From the NCBI GenBank assembly GCA_964059195.1, contig CAXKWD010000005.1, positions 96,175,882-96,239,881 on the forward strand: a stretch of 64,000 bases of DNA. Direction: 5' to 3'. Shown here in pieces: positions 49,620 through 61,343 of this stretch. This DNA is from Ectobius pallidus (Eukaryota; Arthropoda; Insecta; Blattodea; Ectobiidae). Numbering within the stretch: the first letter of the stretch is position 1; the number at the start of each line of letters is the position of its first letter. Under the pieces are notes generated by a model. That model saw only the letters and a program-made list of their open reading frames with translations. It did no database searches and had not been told where the DNA came from. The position numbers and the translations under genes are program-made.

Positions 49620-50524
49620 GTTTAACACATTTCTGTTGAACTTACGAGCTTTCTGTTATACTTATACATAAGCTTACTGTATTTCGGCACAGGATTCTAA
49701 ACCGCCATGGAAATTTACTTGTATCAGAGTAGATGACGGAAGTACTGAGAGTGATTTTCTAAAATATTTGTCCTAGAAACTTGAAATTTTGCATATTTAA
49801 TTAAAATGTAAACTGAAATTAAATATTACAATTTTATTTTAATACCTCAGTTTGTTTTTGAAATATTAATTAATTAAATTGATTTTTAAAATAACAACTG
49901 AAGATGTTAAAACACGAACCTATTTTTATGTGATTTTCTTTTATACTTGCTTTACAAATTTACTGATGAATTATTATGTTGTTTATGCTTTTTGTTGGGA
50001 AAATATTTTACTTAGAGAAATGAAATGTTAAATAACTTGCTGGTATGATTATACAGAATTATGTTTAAAAGAAGAAACAAGGCCCATATAAAAAATCTGA
50101 TAGTAATATTATTACACATATTGTAAAGTACATTGTGAAAAAATCGTATACTTGTATCTCTATTTCTGTCGAAGTTGAAAATTGAAACTGAGTCAACAGG
50201 CGATTGAGGTATGCATGGACTGGCAGTTTGTAGCGTACTGAGGTTTAAAAATGGCATCCATGCACCTAAAGGAATACAATTTTGCACGGTTATACTTTAG
50301 GGAATGTCTAATTCTAAAATTCGGCCAAAGTGGCTAAATCAACACTTTTATCACCCCAGTTGTTCTCGAGGAAGTCACGACAAATTAAATTTTCTTCATT
50401 TTAAATAGTAGTAAAGTAAGGGAAAATCAACACCATGCGTTGAGTCACATAATCGGAACATGCTTAACGCGAATATGCAACTTCGTTGTTACAAGATTGT
50501 TATTTTTTGAGCTCCCTGTTCACC

Positions 50525-50546
50525 GACACACACACACACACACACA
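50525..50546. repeat. (CA)n microsatellite
   Basis: Eleven CA units following GACA. Confidence 0.9.
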
Positions 50547-51534
50547 AATGCTAAGAGAGATGTTTGCGAAAATTGTATATTTTGATTCAGGGGACCACAA
50601 AATATGTATCATTTGCCAAATATGTGGTATCAAATTTCAGGTTCAAACGCAGTACTTCCTCCATTAGTAGACCTACAAGTAAAGAAAGTAAAGATTTGTC
50701 TTAAATGTCTTAGTGGAACGTTACTACTGCGGAAGTCGAAATATAACACAAAGTGAACACGAAAAGTAAAAGATTTGATGCAGAAAGATGTATCCTTTAA
50801 AAATGGACAAATTTTCCTCTATAGTTCGCAATTTGTAATTGCGACATGTAATTTTTGATACGCTGTAAATACCAATGCAAAATGCGCAAATAACCATACA
50901 TTTCCTAGAAACACACTGTAAAATTTAAGTTGTATACTCTTAAAATATGAATGAATTTGTTTTCATATAATTTTGTTAAGTTAACCTTGAAACCTATAAA
51001 AACGCCTGCAAAATAAACAGTTGAAAGTAACATTACATTTTAACTAACTTATAAATAGTGAATATGACAATTTCGGTTTCTTCTAATAATAATATTGGTG
51101 TTCTGTGGTTTCCTCTTTTATTAATCGTTCAACGCCATGTTGCACTTTACAGAGCAGATACAAAAGTTATTGATCTGTTTATCAGATAGTGTATAGTGTT
51201 TTCATCGAAACGTGTTCGTTGAATGTCATTTGTTTAATAGAAATCTGCTTGACTGTGCGTTAATTAATTAGTGAAGAACGAAGATCTATAATTGTCTTCA
51301 CTTGATATTTTTAGCAGATTTGAATGGAATAATAGACATGGACGCTTGCGCTTACTAACATTCATTCTCTTTGCAAGCTGCACGAAAGGACTTAACATTT
51401 CAGACCATTAATCAGTCTGGTCTCATTCTATGAAGTCTTATATTGCATGTTTTCTAGCATCATCACAATTATTTTAATGTTTTTTGCAATTATTTTCATA
51501 GTTTTAAGTTTAATATCATTATTAGGCCTATTAT

Positions 51535-51540
51535 TATACC

Positions 51541-51592
<52 letters not shown>

Positions 51593-51593
51593 G
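51535..51593. repeat. (ATT)n microsatellite
   Basis: About 18 uninterrupted units. The homopolymeric Leu and Asn frames on the two strands are artefacts of this repeat. Confidence 0.95.
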
Positions 51594-51714
51594 TGGATAT
51601 TTTTAAAAACAGATATATTGTGGAAGATCCTTATCATAATTAAGTTCTGAGTTATGCTGATCTTCCTTGGTCAAGCATATCTCACAGTAATAATTGTGAA
51701 TTGTAACTTATAAT

Positions 51715-51872
51715 GCAGGTCATAGAGGACCTTAAGGTTCTTGGAGAATTTTCAGCAGGTGGCGCATGAAGATGGTAACTTTACTCACTGGCCTACATTA
51801 CCCTCCTGGATTATTTCTTATGCTCGTACTCGGGGAGGGAATCCGTGACTTCCAATCTGTAGCTCTTTTATA
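51715..51872 (-). mobile_element. Heavily degraded SINE, family A
   Basis: It follows the order of the family A copies on the minus strand: GGTCATAGAGGACC, CATGAAGATGGTAA, TCACTGGCCTACATTACCC, GGATTATTTCTTATGCTCGT, then a B-box remnant in GGGAATCCGTGACTTCC. Internal sequence has been lost relative to 301-bp copies. Confidence 0.55.
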
Positions 51873-52944
51873 ATTCCCCCAACAAATCTACTAGTAGTGC
51901 GCAAGGTTTAGTTTGGTTATTGCCTTTTAAAAATGTTGTACAAAATAACAGATTTTGCACAATTATTTCTCTTGTTAGTATTATTTGATATTCTAGACTC
52001 TAGAGTTTATTGCGTTTTTGGGCCCCATTATCGGGTTAGGTGAATTCCTTTGTGGTTTGTAGGATTTTGATATGTTAATTCCTACCATTTGATACATGAA
52101 TTCCTACAAAGACAAGTTATGTGAATTACTATAAAGACAAAATTTACCTCCATCTTACACAAAATTGGAACTGAGCAACTTTAATAGGCCTACAGGCTGA
52201 CGTGATTAAATATTTTATCTTTGTTCGTTGTTCAAAATTATAACATTCTCAGAACATTTTAACACTATGAAAGCTAGACATTAAATATTTTGTCGTAACA
52301 TCGTTTGAAAGCAAAAATAAATAAATAAATAAATAAAAAAAGTCAAATTCTTGAAATTTTATTCTGATATTTCATCAAATCTTTTGATGCGCCCACATAG
52401 ATATTCATTCATCGCCTTTCTTGTTTCTTTTACTATGTGTGTGTGTTTTAATTATTTCTTTATTTTACCTTCTCTTTTTCACCTAAAAATATTTGAATAC
52501 ACGAAGGGGGTGAATATAAAATTTAACATGAAGGTCTGCTTGGAAAACTTGAAAAGAGAAACTGTGGTACTGTGAAGAGAGATCGTAGGAATTAGTATGT
52601 TGCCATTTTTAAGAGATTGTAATAATTCACATATCCTCTTAAATGTTTACCTCGTACAATTTTGTAGGAATTCACAGCAACCCCTCATTTTGTGATCTCA
52701 TTGGAGAGATTGCTCAACGAGACCATCTTGTATTATTTTAATTTCACGCAGCCGGGAGGAACTAGAGCTTGGAAGAAAGAAATTAATTGAGCAGAATTTT
52801 GAAACACAGCTTTATGACACAGAAGTCCCCATTAGCTGTGAAGGATAGAGACCGGAAAATACGAATTTTCTTATTTATTTAGTCCATTTATTTATTTTAA
52901 TTATACGACTCTACTTTACGAGTAGCATTCAAATCTATAGTGAG

Positions 52945-53160
52945 TCTTAGTGCATGCTAGACATCTAGAGCTCTCTCCTTCTGTGGCGAATCATTGGTTC
53001 GATTCTCGGGTGATTCAAGTTAAGATTTATATGACGATATTATAGGAGAAAAATTCCTCTGACACTGGGAATCGAAAACATGACCTTCTCGTGTGATGTC
53101 CAACAGAGACAATATTCTGTGGTTCATGAGTGCATAAATATCCTTAAGGTTTGCATTTTA
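52945..53160 (+). mobile_element. Possible tRNA-derived SINE
   Basis: An A-box-like TAGTGCATGCTAGA and a B box TTGGTTCGATTCTCGGG lie about 50 bp apart, like a tRNA-type Pol III promoter. The body does not match the other SINEs in the window. Confidence 0.35.
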
Positions 53161-53279
53161 CAGGTAATTTTGGGCCTGCAGGCCTGTCGTAACCCCTGAT
53201 TTTCATAAATAACAGCATTGTCATCTTAATAATAATAATAATAATATAATAGTCCTGATGAAATAATATTGATTTAAAG

Positions 53280-53852
53280 TAGGGATGGGTAGATACCAGA
53301 TTTTCTCGATACTTCGATACTCGATACCGTCAACATTTCCAGTTTCAATAAATGGGTACATTAAAAATTAAAAGCTGAGAGAACTGTGTAATACCAACCA
53401 AAATAATTAAGTGAAAAAATTTAATATCATCAGTAGCCTATAATTCTCTTTAAACTCTACATTAAAACTAAAATTAGTTTTTGAAAGAGTCCACTTACAA
53501 GTTTTTGTTAAAAGATCACAGTGGGGTTTGGACAGTCAGCTTGCTTGTTGGTTGTTATTGAAACGTTTGACAGGAAAGAAACAATTAAGAATCTCTTCTG
53601 TTTGGACTTTAACAGTCGGAAAGACTTTATTTATGACTAGACAAAAGTCACAGAGTGGTTTTATCCCTTTCAAAGAGAAATAGAAGTATTTACTATATGT
53701 AGACTAATCAAAGCAGAAAGAGATACAGCAATTCCTTACATTGCAGAATTACCAAAGTATCGAAAAAGTACCGCGCGAGTATTCTGAAGTATCGCTCGAT
53801 GCCGATACCATGCAAGTATCGAGGTATCGAAAGTATCGAGGACCCATCCCTA
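53280..53852. mobile_element. hAT-like element with internal TATCGA array
   Basis: A 573-bp element with termini TAGGGATGGGTAGATACC and (right) ATCGAGGACCCATCCCTA. A perfect 8-bp duplication ATTTAAAG lies at 53272-53279 and 53853-53860. Both subterminal regions are packed with GTATCGA/TCGATAC repeats (at least four near the left, about seven near the right), likely transposase binding sites. No coding capacity. Confidence 0.92.
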
Positions 53853-54504
53853 ATTTAAAGCATTAAGAACAATTTAAATGTTATAATTGTAATAGAGAAT
53901 AAGGCATGAATTGCAAGGAGTGAGTTATGTAGTGGTGCTTTGTAATTTGGCGCTATGTAGGAGGGTGGCGAGGTTGTGGTGATCCAGCTAATAGCCTGCT
54001 GCACGAGATAGATCAAGCTCTGGATTTGGCCAGGGGCTTTCTCACCTCCAGCTCACGATCAGGTTGGTTGTATCACTCTGTGCTAATGAGACTTGTACTT
54101 GATGACACTTTATTATGTGCAATTTAACTCCGTAAAATACTTGCTTATTTTTTAAAATATCGACAAATTCCATTTATATATAATTAAATGTTAACGTTCC
54201 GGTTTAAAAAAATCTGCCAGTAGTCGAAACTGTTGGTATACCTATGTTTGTAGGTAATTATGATTTTTGACGATTTTCTCGTATTATGATTATGATTAAA
54301 TTATGATAATATTATTTTTAGGCCAGGTTGAAAGGAACTTAATATCTAGTTTTATAAAATAGCTACACTAAAGATATGAAAAAATCGACCTAAAAAGAAC
54401 AGCCGCGAAGATTAATTAATTTCCTATTATTTGTTAAGTACTGGTTAGAAAGTCTACGATTTACACCTTCAAAACACAAGTTCAAAGCAAAAATATTCAC
54501 GGAA

Positions 54505-54842
54505 CCGAGGGAGGTGGCCGAGATGGTAACGTCTTGGACTCGCATTCGGAAGGTCCCAGGTTCAAATTCCATGGCCGGCCAATTTGACATGGGTTATTTC
54601 ATAGTTTCCCAATCGTAAAGGCAAATGCCGTATTGGATATTTACATACCATGAATCATCCTCACCATTTCATCTTGTATCATATCCATTTAAATTAATAT
54701 CAGTTGAAATTTACTCCATAAAAATACACCAGTAATAGAAACAATTGACAATCAATAGTTCCATGGCCTACCCTACTGTATAGACAAACATCCCAAACAC
54801 CTGATATGGATTCAGCTAAGAGTAACAGCTGAATTAAAAAAA
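54505..54842 (+). mobile_element. tRNA-derived SINE, family C, best copy
   Basis: The head GGAGGTGGCCGAGATGGTAA with GTCTTGGACTCGCATTCGG and B box CAGGTTCAAATTCC looks derived from a class II (Leu/Ser-type) tRNA. The body block GTATTGGATATTTACATACC and end TAACAGCTGAATTA match 15620-15962, and the first half matches 59480-59670. Confidence 0.8.
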
Positions 54843-55609
54843 TAATAATCATAAACACGGAATGCACATTGAATTTGTAATTCCTCTCGTTCTCGTGAGA
54901 TTTGGTAAAATGGATTTTGTGACGATATAGACCTAGACTGAACTAGGTTCACATGCTTAGCTCTAAATAGATACAAAATTATATCTGAAACTGTGTGTGT
55001 CTGTTTCTGTGTCCACTTGGTGTCGTTTCGTTAAGGTTGTATTTAGAATGTGCATGTGTGTTGTTTTTTCATCCAGTATTAATCTTCGAAACATTTTTTT
55101 ATTTATTTTCAAGGTAATTATTTTGGTACAATTAATTTAAAGTACTCTGAAGTCCATTTTGCTGATTTGTTGGAACGATTGCTATAGTTCACAGTAACCT
55201 TGTAGTCGTGGCTCGTGGCATAAATCGAGCGTGTGCTACAATTACCACTTAATAGGGCTACATTTAAAAGAAAGAAAATATGTGTAAGCCTACTTATGTA
55301 ATGAACATGTATAAGTATTAAGGTTTAAGATTAGATAATTTTGACCTAAATATAGCGTAACACATAACCGGTAGCCTACTTTATTTATTTATTATTTTGC
55401 TGGCAGGTGCCATCGGCTTCTCCCGTGACAATTAATTAAAAAATTAAAAATTAGGAGCAAAATAATGAAAACATTTATTAACACTTACACGCGAATCATT
55501 CATTAACTAGACGATTAATAATCATAATTAAACAGCTAAAAATCCGACTTTGGAGTGCATTCCATGATAAATAAATGATTTAAATTAAACATCTATCAGT
55601 TGAATAAAT

Positions 55610-55641
55610 AATCGCGGGCGAAGCCGCGGGCACCTGCTAGT
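55610..55641 (+). mobile_element. Helitron-like 3' terminus
   Basis: The sequence CGCGGGCGAAGCCGCGGG forms a hairpin followed by CACCTGCTAGT, the hairpin-plus-CTAGT arrangement of Helitron-like 3' ends in insects. The matching 5' end upstream is not identified. Confidence 0.5.
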
Positions 55642-55644
55642 CTA

Positions 55645-56090
55645 TTTCGTGGAACCCGGAGGTTCATTGCGATGGTTTCAGTCCGCCAATCAACTCTATT
55701 CTGTGCTAACTTCATCCAACCATCCCTCAAATCCTACTTCCCCTAAATCTTAAATCTATTCTACTATTGTCCTCCCATCTACGTCTAGGTCTTCCAAGTG
55801 GTCTTTTCCCTTCGGGTCTCAATTCAAAATATATTTGAGATATGTCTTTCCTCCCCCATGGCAAGCGCATTTCATCCTCCGTGATTTAATTACCCTTCCT
55901 ACATTCGGTGAAACATCATCCTTAAGCAGTTTTCTCCAGTCCCCGCTTTCTTCTCTCTCAGGTATATTTTTCTAAACTCCCTGTTTTCGAACACACTCAG
56001 ATTATCTTCTTCCCGAAGCGTAAGGGGTCATGTCTCACATCTCTATAAAGTTCAAGTCCACTTGCTGGTATTATTTACATGTTCTCTCGT
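55645..56090 (-). mobile_element. LINE reverse-transcriptase C-terminal remnant
   Basis: On the minus strand one frame reads PLGRPRRRWEDNSRIDL. After a frameshift another reads KLAQNRVDWRTETIAMNLRV. Both are signature segments near the C-terminus of many insect non-LTR retrotransposon RT proteins (GRPRRRWEDN ... LAQDRxxWR ... MNLRVP). Stops and frameshifts show it is dead. Confidence 0.75.
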
Positions 56091-57326
56091 AATTTTAATT
56101 TAAGTTTTATATCTAATCGTATTATTCACGATTATTTTGTTCTGGTTCTAGTGAACAGTTTGTGAATTGGTAAATTTCCGTCTTTATCTCAAGTTGTTTT
56201 GTAAACCAAACATAATTTTTCTTAATAATTACCCTATTATCGACTGTTAATGGTATTTATTTACATTTAATACTGAACGGCACCCACTCATTTAGGTGTT
56301 AAACTTAAATTCTGTATTTTGTATATCATAATACAGAATATTCAAATAAAGTAATTAGAATGCAATACAGGTTTTATCCGCAATGGATTGTTTCAACAGG
56401 CGAGGGACACCAGGTGAACAGATATACAAAGACATTTCGAAAATATCTTCTTTTTCACTTCTAGGTAAATGAAACATTTTGCCAGGTTATCTTGTTTTGG
56501 AAGTTTATGATCAGTATTCTTCCTAGTATTATGTATTTCGGAAAAGTAACAAGACACCATGTACCAATGAACTAGTCTAAGGATTGCTTTGTCAGTAGCA
56601 TAACGACTGATTTATTTATACATTATTTCGCAGAATTTCGTTCACGAGTTTTTAGTATTATTTTACTGTAGCTAATTTTTTGTTTAAGCAAAGAATGTTC
56701 TACGATTTCCAAACATAATATAACAGTTACCACCACATAACACAATACTAAAATATCTAGACCTGCATCAATAAACCTGTAATTAACACAGAATTCCGAT
56801 GTCTGTGTTGTTATGAAATGAGACATTTTCAACTGGATGAATTCGTGAGCTTTCCAGCTGCGTGTTAGTTCATCCTGTATTTTATGTGTCTTATATTTCA
56901 TTTGAGTTTTACAAAAACTAAAATGGCGAAATTTAAGTACATAGAGAGAGCTTCGAAAAAATGTATATACACTTTGAACTGACAAAAAATTTATTTCATG
57001 TTCTACAAGGTTAAATTTCTGGGAGAAAGTAATGTTGGCGAGATGGGCCCCCGCCAAGGTACAAAGAGGGCGCAAAATTAACCATGAAAAATTCCGCCAC
57101 GTTAATGGAAGAAATCTTCCAGGTTATTAAAAATGACTGCACGTGAACTATCTAGTATTATTACTAGTATTACTAAGAGTTATTCTGCCTCATAGAACAA
57201 ACTACAACCCCAGTGATGTCTTCTGTCTTCACAACACACAACCCGCGTATTCAATTCAAGCTGCACGTATCACAAAATCTTTACGTTACCAACTGCACTT
57301 CTGCCCGGCACTTCATCTGTCATTAA

Positions 57327-57987
57327 TGGACCTGGGATTTTAGGCTCTAAACATTACTTTTAGGCACCTAAAATAATTATTTTAAAACAAAGAAATAGGC
57401 TTTTAAAAAAGTAAATAGGCACTTAAAATATGCTTTAAAAATGTGTAAATAGATAGAAAATGGACTTTAAAGTATTACAATATGCACTTAAACTGTATTT
57501 TTTTTTTTTTTTTTTTTTTTTTTACTGCAAGGAACGTGGTATTCTTATTCTTAACAGAATTAACTGCAAAATTAGGCATCACGAACTCTAGTCACTTAAA
57601 CAGATGTTCTTTCACTGGTGACTTGACACAGTAGTCCTTCCCCCTTAATCCTCCCCCTCCCCCATCAGTCAGCATTCCTTTAGCGACAATTGTTTGGAAT
57701 AATCAAGTTTCTGTGAAAAACCCACCTCAGCTGTTCTGCTTTTCATTGAGGGATGTCCATTATAAGATTGTAAAAATTACAGACGTTGAATTTTATTTTA
57801 AATGTAAAAAATAGGCATTTTAGGCACTAAAATAATAAATAGGCTCTAAAGGTCCAAATAGGCATTTTAAGGCACTATAAAATTCTATAAATGTAAGTGA
57901 TTTATCATGAACGTCAATATATTTAAAAAAAATTCATGTTATTTCATAAGGAACAAAATAGTCATTTGCCTTAAAATCCCAGGTCTA
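57327..57987. mobile_element. hAT-like MITE, family H5
   Basis: A 661-bp element with termini TGGACCTGGGATTTTAGGC and (right) GCCTTAAAATCCCAGGTCTA. A perfect 8-bp duplication GTCATTAA lies at 57319-57326 and 57988-57995. Repeats of TAGGCACTTAAAA / AAATAGGC fill both subterminal regions. A 26-nt T run lies at 57498-57523. No transposase. Confidence 0.9.
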
Positions 57988-58351
57988 GTCATTAACCACT
58001 ATGTAAGACTGTTTCTGGTTGGCTATTTCAATGAAGTTTCAGTAAATGCTATGAGACGATAGTTTCTGATTGGTCTGATATCTTAGAAACATTTTCTTCC
58101 AGAAACTGATATTTCCGATCTGATTTTTAAACCTTAAAGAAGAACGTGATTATGTGGTTAGCCTATATTAACATGGGCGTGAGGTCTGAGTGACCGCTCA
58201 GAGCTTTTAACAATAATAATAAAAAAACTTACAAAATGTAAATTTTAACTATGGGACAAATTGATTCCAAAATGTTTAATTAACAAAGCATTATTCTTAC
58301 TCCATCATTTTATGTGGGTTTTCAGGGCACGCATCTGAATCACTGCATCAC

Positions 58352-58797
58352 AAATGCAGTGGAATACACAGTTTGGGAGATATGTTAATATTTTTCAAAT
58401 GAATAGCTTATATACACAAAAGTTTATTTAGAAAAGTCACTCACATCACCCCCAACCAAATATTAATCACAGTTCACCATAATGAGTGCTGTAGCTTAAC
58501 TTAAGACATTTTCCCTTAGAATTGAGATATACAGCCATTCTTTCAAAACATTCAGTGGAAAATTTCATCATAACTGCCATCACAAAGTCTGGAAATTCTC
58601 GGCCTAACAGTTTTTGATGGTCCCGCCGTTCATTCATTGTTATTCACAAAATATTAAACTTAAAAAAAAAATGTAACCATGCAAGTGAGGTCTCATAGAC
58701 AAAAAAAAAAAAAAAAAATACAATGAACTGCACAGTTTGGGAGATATGTTAATATTTTTCAAATGGACAGCTAATGTACACAAAAGATTATTTAGGC
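58352..58797. repeat. Direct repeat pair around a 290-bp spacer
   Basis: CACAGTTTGGGAGATATGTT with TTTTTCAAATG and a TACACAAAAG block occurs at about 58368-58432 and again at about 58730-58790. The right copy runs directly into the Helitron-like element below. A tract of 19 A lies at 58701-58719. Confidence 0.7.
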
Positions 58798-59400
58798 CCG
58801 GCATCGCTTGGGTTTTGCATTTTGTAATTGGAAATTAACTTGTGAAGGACTTTAGATTTGAAATTCTAGGTCCTTATATACGTATTTAGAATTTGAAATG
58901 AGGAAGAACGACTTATCACACTCAAACTATTCCCTCAGAAAACGCTTGATATTGCCTTTTTTTTGGCTCTTGGAAGATGTAGAATTTTGGACCCCATTGC
59001 TTCTACACACAAAGCCTGGTAGGGGTCGAAATAAGAAATAGATATTCCGGTAACATAAAATTGTATTGTCTTTATGGAATATTTTATTTCTCACTCCCAT
59101 GTTACCATACAACCGTTTCGGGGCTAAATAATCTTCACTTTCATACTTTCCTCCCCCAAAACCTGGAACATAATAATATACTGCGTATAATGTATCAATG
59201 GATAGAATTTTTACCGACTTCTGATATGGCATACTCGTTGGCACACACTCAGGCTGAGACAATTGAAAATCCTGTCCCTGCAATACGAACTCTTATTCTA
59301 CATCAAAATGTGAAGTGGGTAGAAAGAAGGGGTAGGTTCAGGGTAGAGAAAGTTATGTGACTGCATTATTTTCGTGGATTATTTATTTACACCAATGAAT
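58788..59400 (-). mobile_element. Helitron-like element, 3' part, inverted copy
   Basis: Read on the minus strand it matches the second half of the copies at 41896 and 44050. It ends in AAACCCAAGCGATGCCGGGC, the hairpin region, and contains the GGTAACATGGGAGTGAGAAA block and the AACGGTTGTATGGTAACATG block. The left half is missing. Confidence 0.65.
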
Positions 59401-59479
59401 TACATCGATAGCTTCTCTAATTTGTCAATGTCTCGTATCATGCACTTCCAAATCTACCTGTGAACACTGCCAACAATAC

Positions 59480-59670
59480 ACTGTTGGACTCTTATTCAGG
59501 AGGTCCCAGGTTCAAAATCCCGTGGCCAGCCAATTTGACTTGGGTCCAATTTACATGTTTTTTTTTTCCATGAGTTTTCTCCAGTCGTAAAGGCAAATGC
59601 CAAATTGGATATTTACATACCATGAATCATCATCCTCACCATTTCATTCTAACTATATCTAATAAATTAG
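59480..59670 (+). mobile_element. tRNA-derived SINE, family C, truncated
   Basis: It has TTGGACTCTTATTCAGGAGG, B box CAGGTTCAAAATCC, then AAATTGGATATTTACATACC as in 54505-54842. The 5' end of the tRNA-like head and the 3' third are missing. Confidence 0.7.
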
Positions 59671-60307
59671 AAAAGTAATAGCAAATAGAACAACTGGAAC
59701 ATTCATACAAGCGAGGCCTTAGCATTTTTATGAACATAATAATTGTTTTCGTTGACTTTGCTCTACTGTCTTTTGGTAGAGAGGAACTAACTTAAAAAAC
59801 AGAAGCACACAAATAATGAAATTTATTGTTAGTTTGTTGTGGTTTGTCTTATAACGTCTGAAGCGTTAAGCCGCACGATGACTGTAATATAGCTGTCTCT
59901 ATTTTGGCAATAGGGAGATTTCTTTAGTATACTGTGCTTATGTTAACGTAACGCTCTATTCACGCTTTCTTCTTTCCATCTCACTTTTTGTTTCGTCCGT
60001 TCAGTTTTATTTATATTTTTGTGAAGTTGAGGTTATGTTTGCCATGGCGGATGTGATGTAATCGAGTGTGGGCGGAACCTTGGGTATCACACAGAGCCAC
60101 TTTGGTGCCAGAGTAGTCTAATAGAAAATAAACTTTGCTTCCCTTTTGCATTCATACTAGCGAACTCAAATAGGAGAGATTCACCAGCGGATACTGTTTC
60201 TTTGAACATCATCAGTGTCAATCGTAAGATGGTTGATAAACTTCCATAAATATTCTGGCATTATGCTCTATACCAGGAAACTCCTCTATACGGAATAATG
60301 GTGCTAA

Positions 60308-60652
60308 GAAAATCAGAACCTCTGCGCTCAACAAAAATCAGAACCCTTGTGCTTAACAAAAATCAGAACCCTTGTGCTCAACAGAATCAGAACCCTTGTG
60401 CTCAACAGAAATCAGAACCCTTATGCTCAACAGAAATCAGAACCCTTATGCTTAACAAAAATCAGAACCCTTATGCTCAACAAAAATCTGAACCCTTGTG
60501 CTTAACAGAAATCAGAACCCTTGTGCTCAACAAAAATCAGAACCCTTGTGCTCAACAAAAATCAGAACCCTTGTGTTCAACAAAAATCAGAACCCTTGTG
60601 CTCAACAAAAATCAGAACCCTTGTGCTCAACCAAATCAAGACCCTTCTAGTA
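60308..60652. repeat. 25-bp minisatellite, about 13 units
   Basis: The unit is TCAGAACCCTTGTGCTCAAC plus AAAAA, with about 13 copies and a degenerate last one. Variants include TTATGCTT, TGTTCAAC and GAAATC. Because 25 is not a multiple of three and the unit has no stop in this register, all forward frames stay open and give a 150-residue open frame from 60298. That frame is an artefact; I do not call a protein. Confidence 0.95.
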
Positions 60653-61229
60653 CGTGTCGTACAGGTGTCACCTCTTGCTCCGGTACCACAGCGAATTCTC
60701 TCCGGACTGATTTCTTGGGTTTTCTTTTTAAGGTCCACTGGCGCCGATAACGGGGGAGACATCCTAGTTATCAAATGAGCAGTTTTTTTTAAAACTATGT
60801 GAAGTAAAGCCTACCTTATTCCGCAAATCCGACTATTCTAGTTTAAATACAAACGTATATCCATTTATATTCACGCAATTTACATTTGTTTAAAGGACCT
60901 TAAGTTTTCTCACAAAAAATTTACTAATCTAAATGGCAACAAAATTTAAAGTTGGGAAGACGTTATAAGCTGTTTAGATTTGCGTCATATAAATAAGGAT
61001 CTGAATCAGGATACTTACTTAGCGACTTCTTTGTGGCCGAAAGTATATTTTATTATGTATTTACACCACTTGTGTTCAGAACCCCTCATACGTGTTTTGT
61101 TTTAGAACAACAATAATAGCAATCGTAATATAATAATAATAATCAATAACAACAATGATTATAAATAACGAAAGTACAACATATGAAAGGTGTTGAAACA
61201 TGAAAGGAGGCTGGACGGCCAGTTTGCAG

Positions 61230-61343
61230 AGACACCTCTGAGTCACCCAGCACTATCATCACCAGATCTGCTGGCTATGTTCCCGATGCTCATTAGAGAT
61301 CATCACACCTTCCTCACGTCTGCGAAATTTGGAGCGGAAGAAG
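61230..61343 (+). CDS. Candidate downstream exon (114 nt), phase 1-1
   Basis: A GC-richer island in AT-rich DNA. From the acceptor CCAGTTTGCAG the frame in phase 1 is open and reads TPLSHPALSSPDLLAMFP, then MLIRDHHTFLTSAKFGAEE, to a donor GAAGAAG|GTGAAG. The junction with the giant exon would create GAG (Glu). Length is a multiple of three and the phase agrees at both ends, as for the two firmer exons. Against it: there is almost no polypyrimidine tract before the acceptor, the donor lacks G at +5, and the distance from 34757 is 26.5 kb. It may also be a chance or retrocopied fragment. Confidence 0.3.

Noticed and set aside
51428..51650. Frames with poly-Asn and poly-Leu tracts
   Set aside because: Produced by the (ATT)n microsatellite on both strands.
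56623..57075. 150-residue minus-strand frame in AT-rich DNA
   Set aside because: No recognisable domain, no splice-site support, ordinary AT-rich composition and no repeat homologue in the window.
60298..60750. 150-residue open frame with repeated KIRTLVLNKNQNP motifs
   Set aside because: Generated by the 25-bp minisatellite. Other frames across it are equally open and no domain or expression signal is seen.
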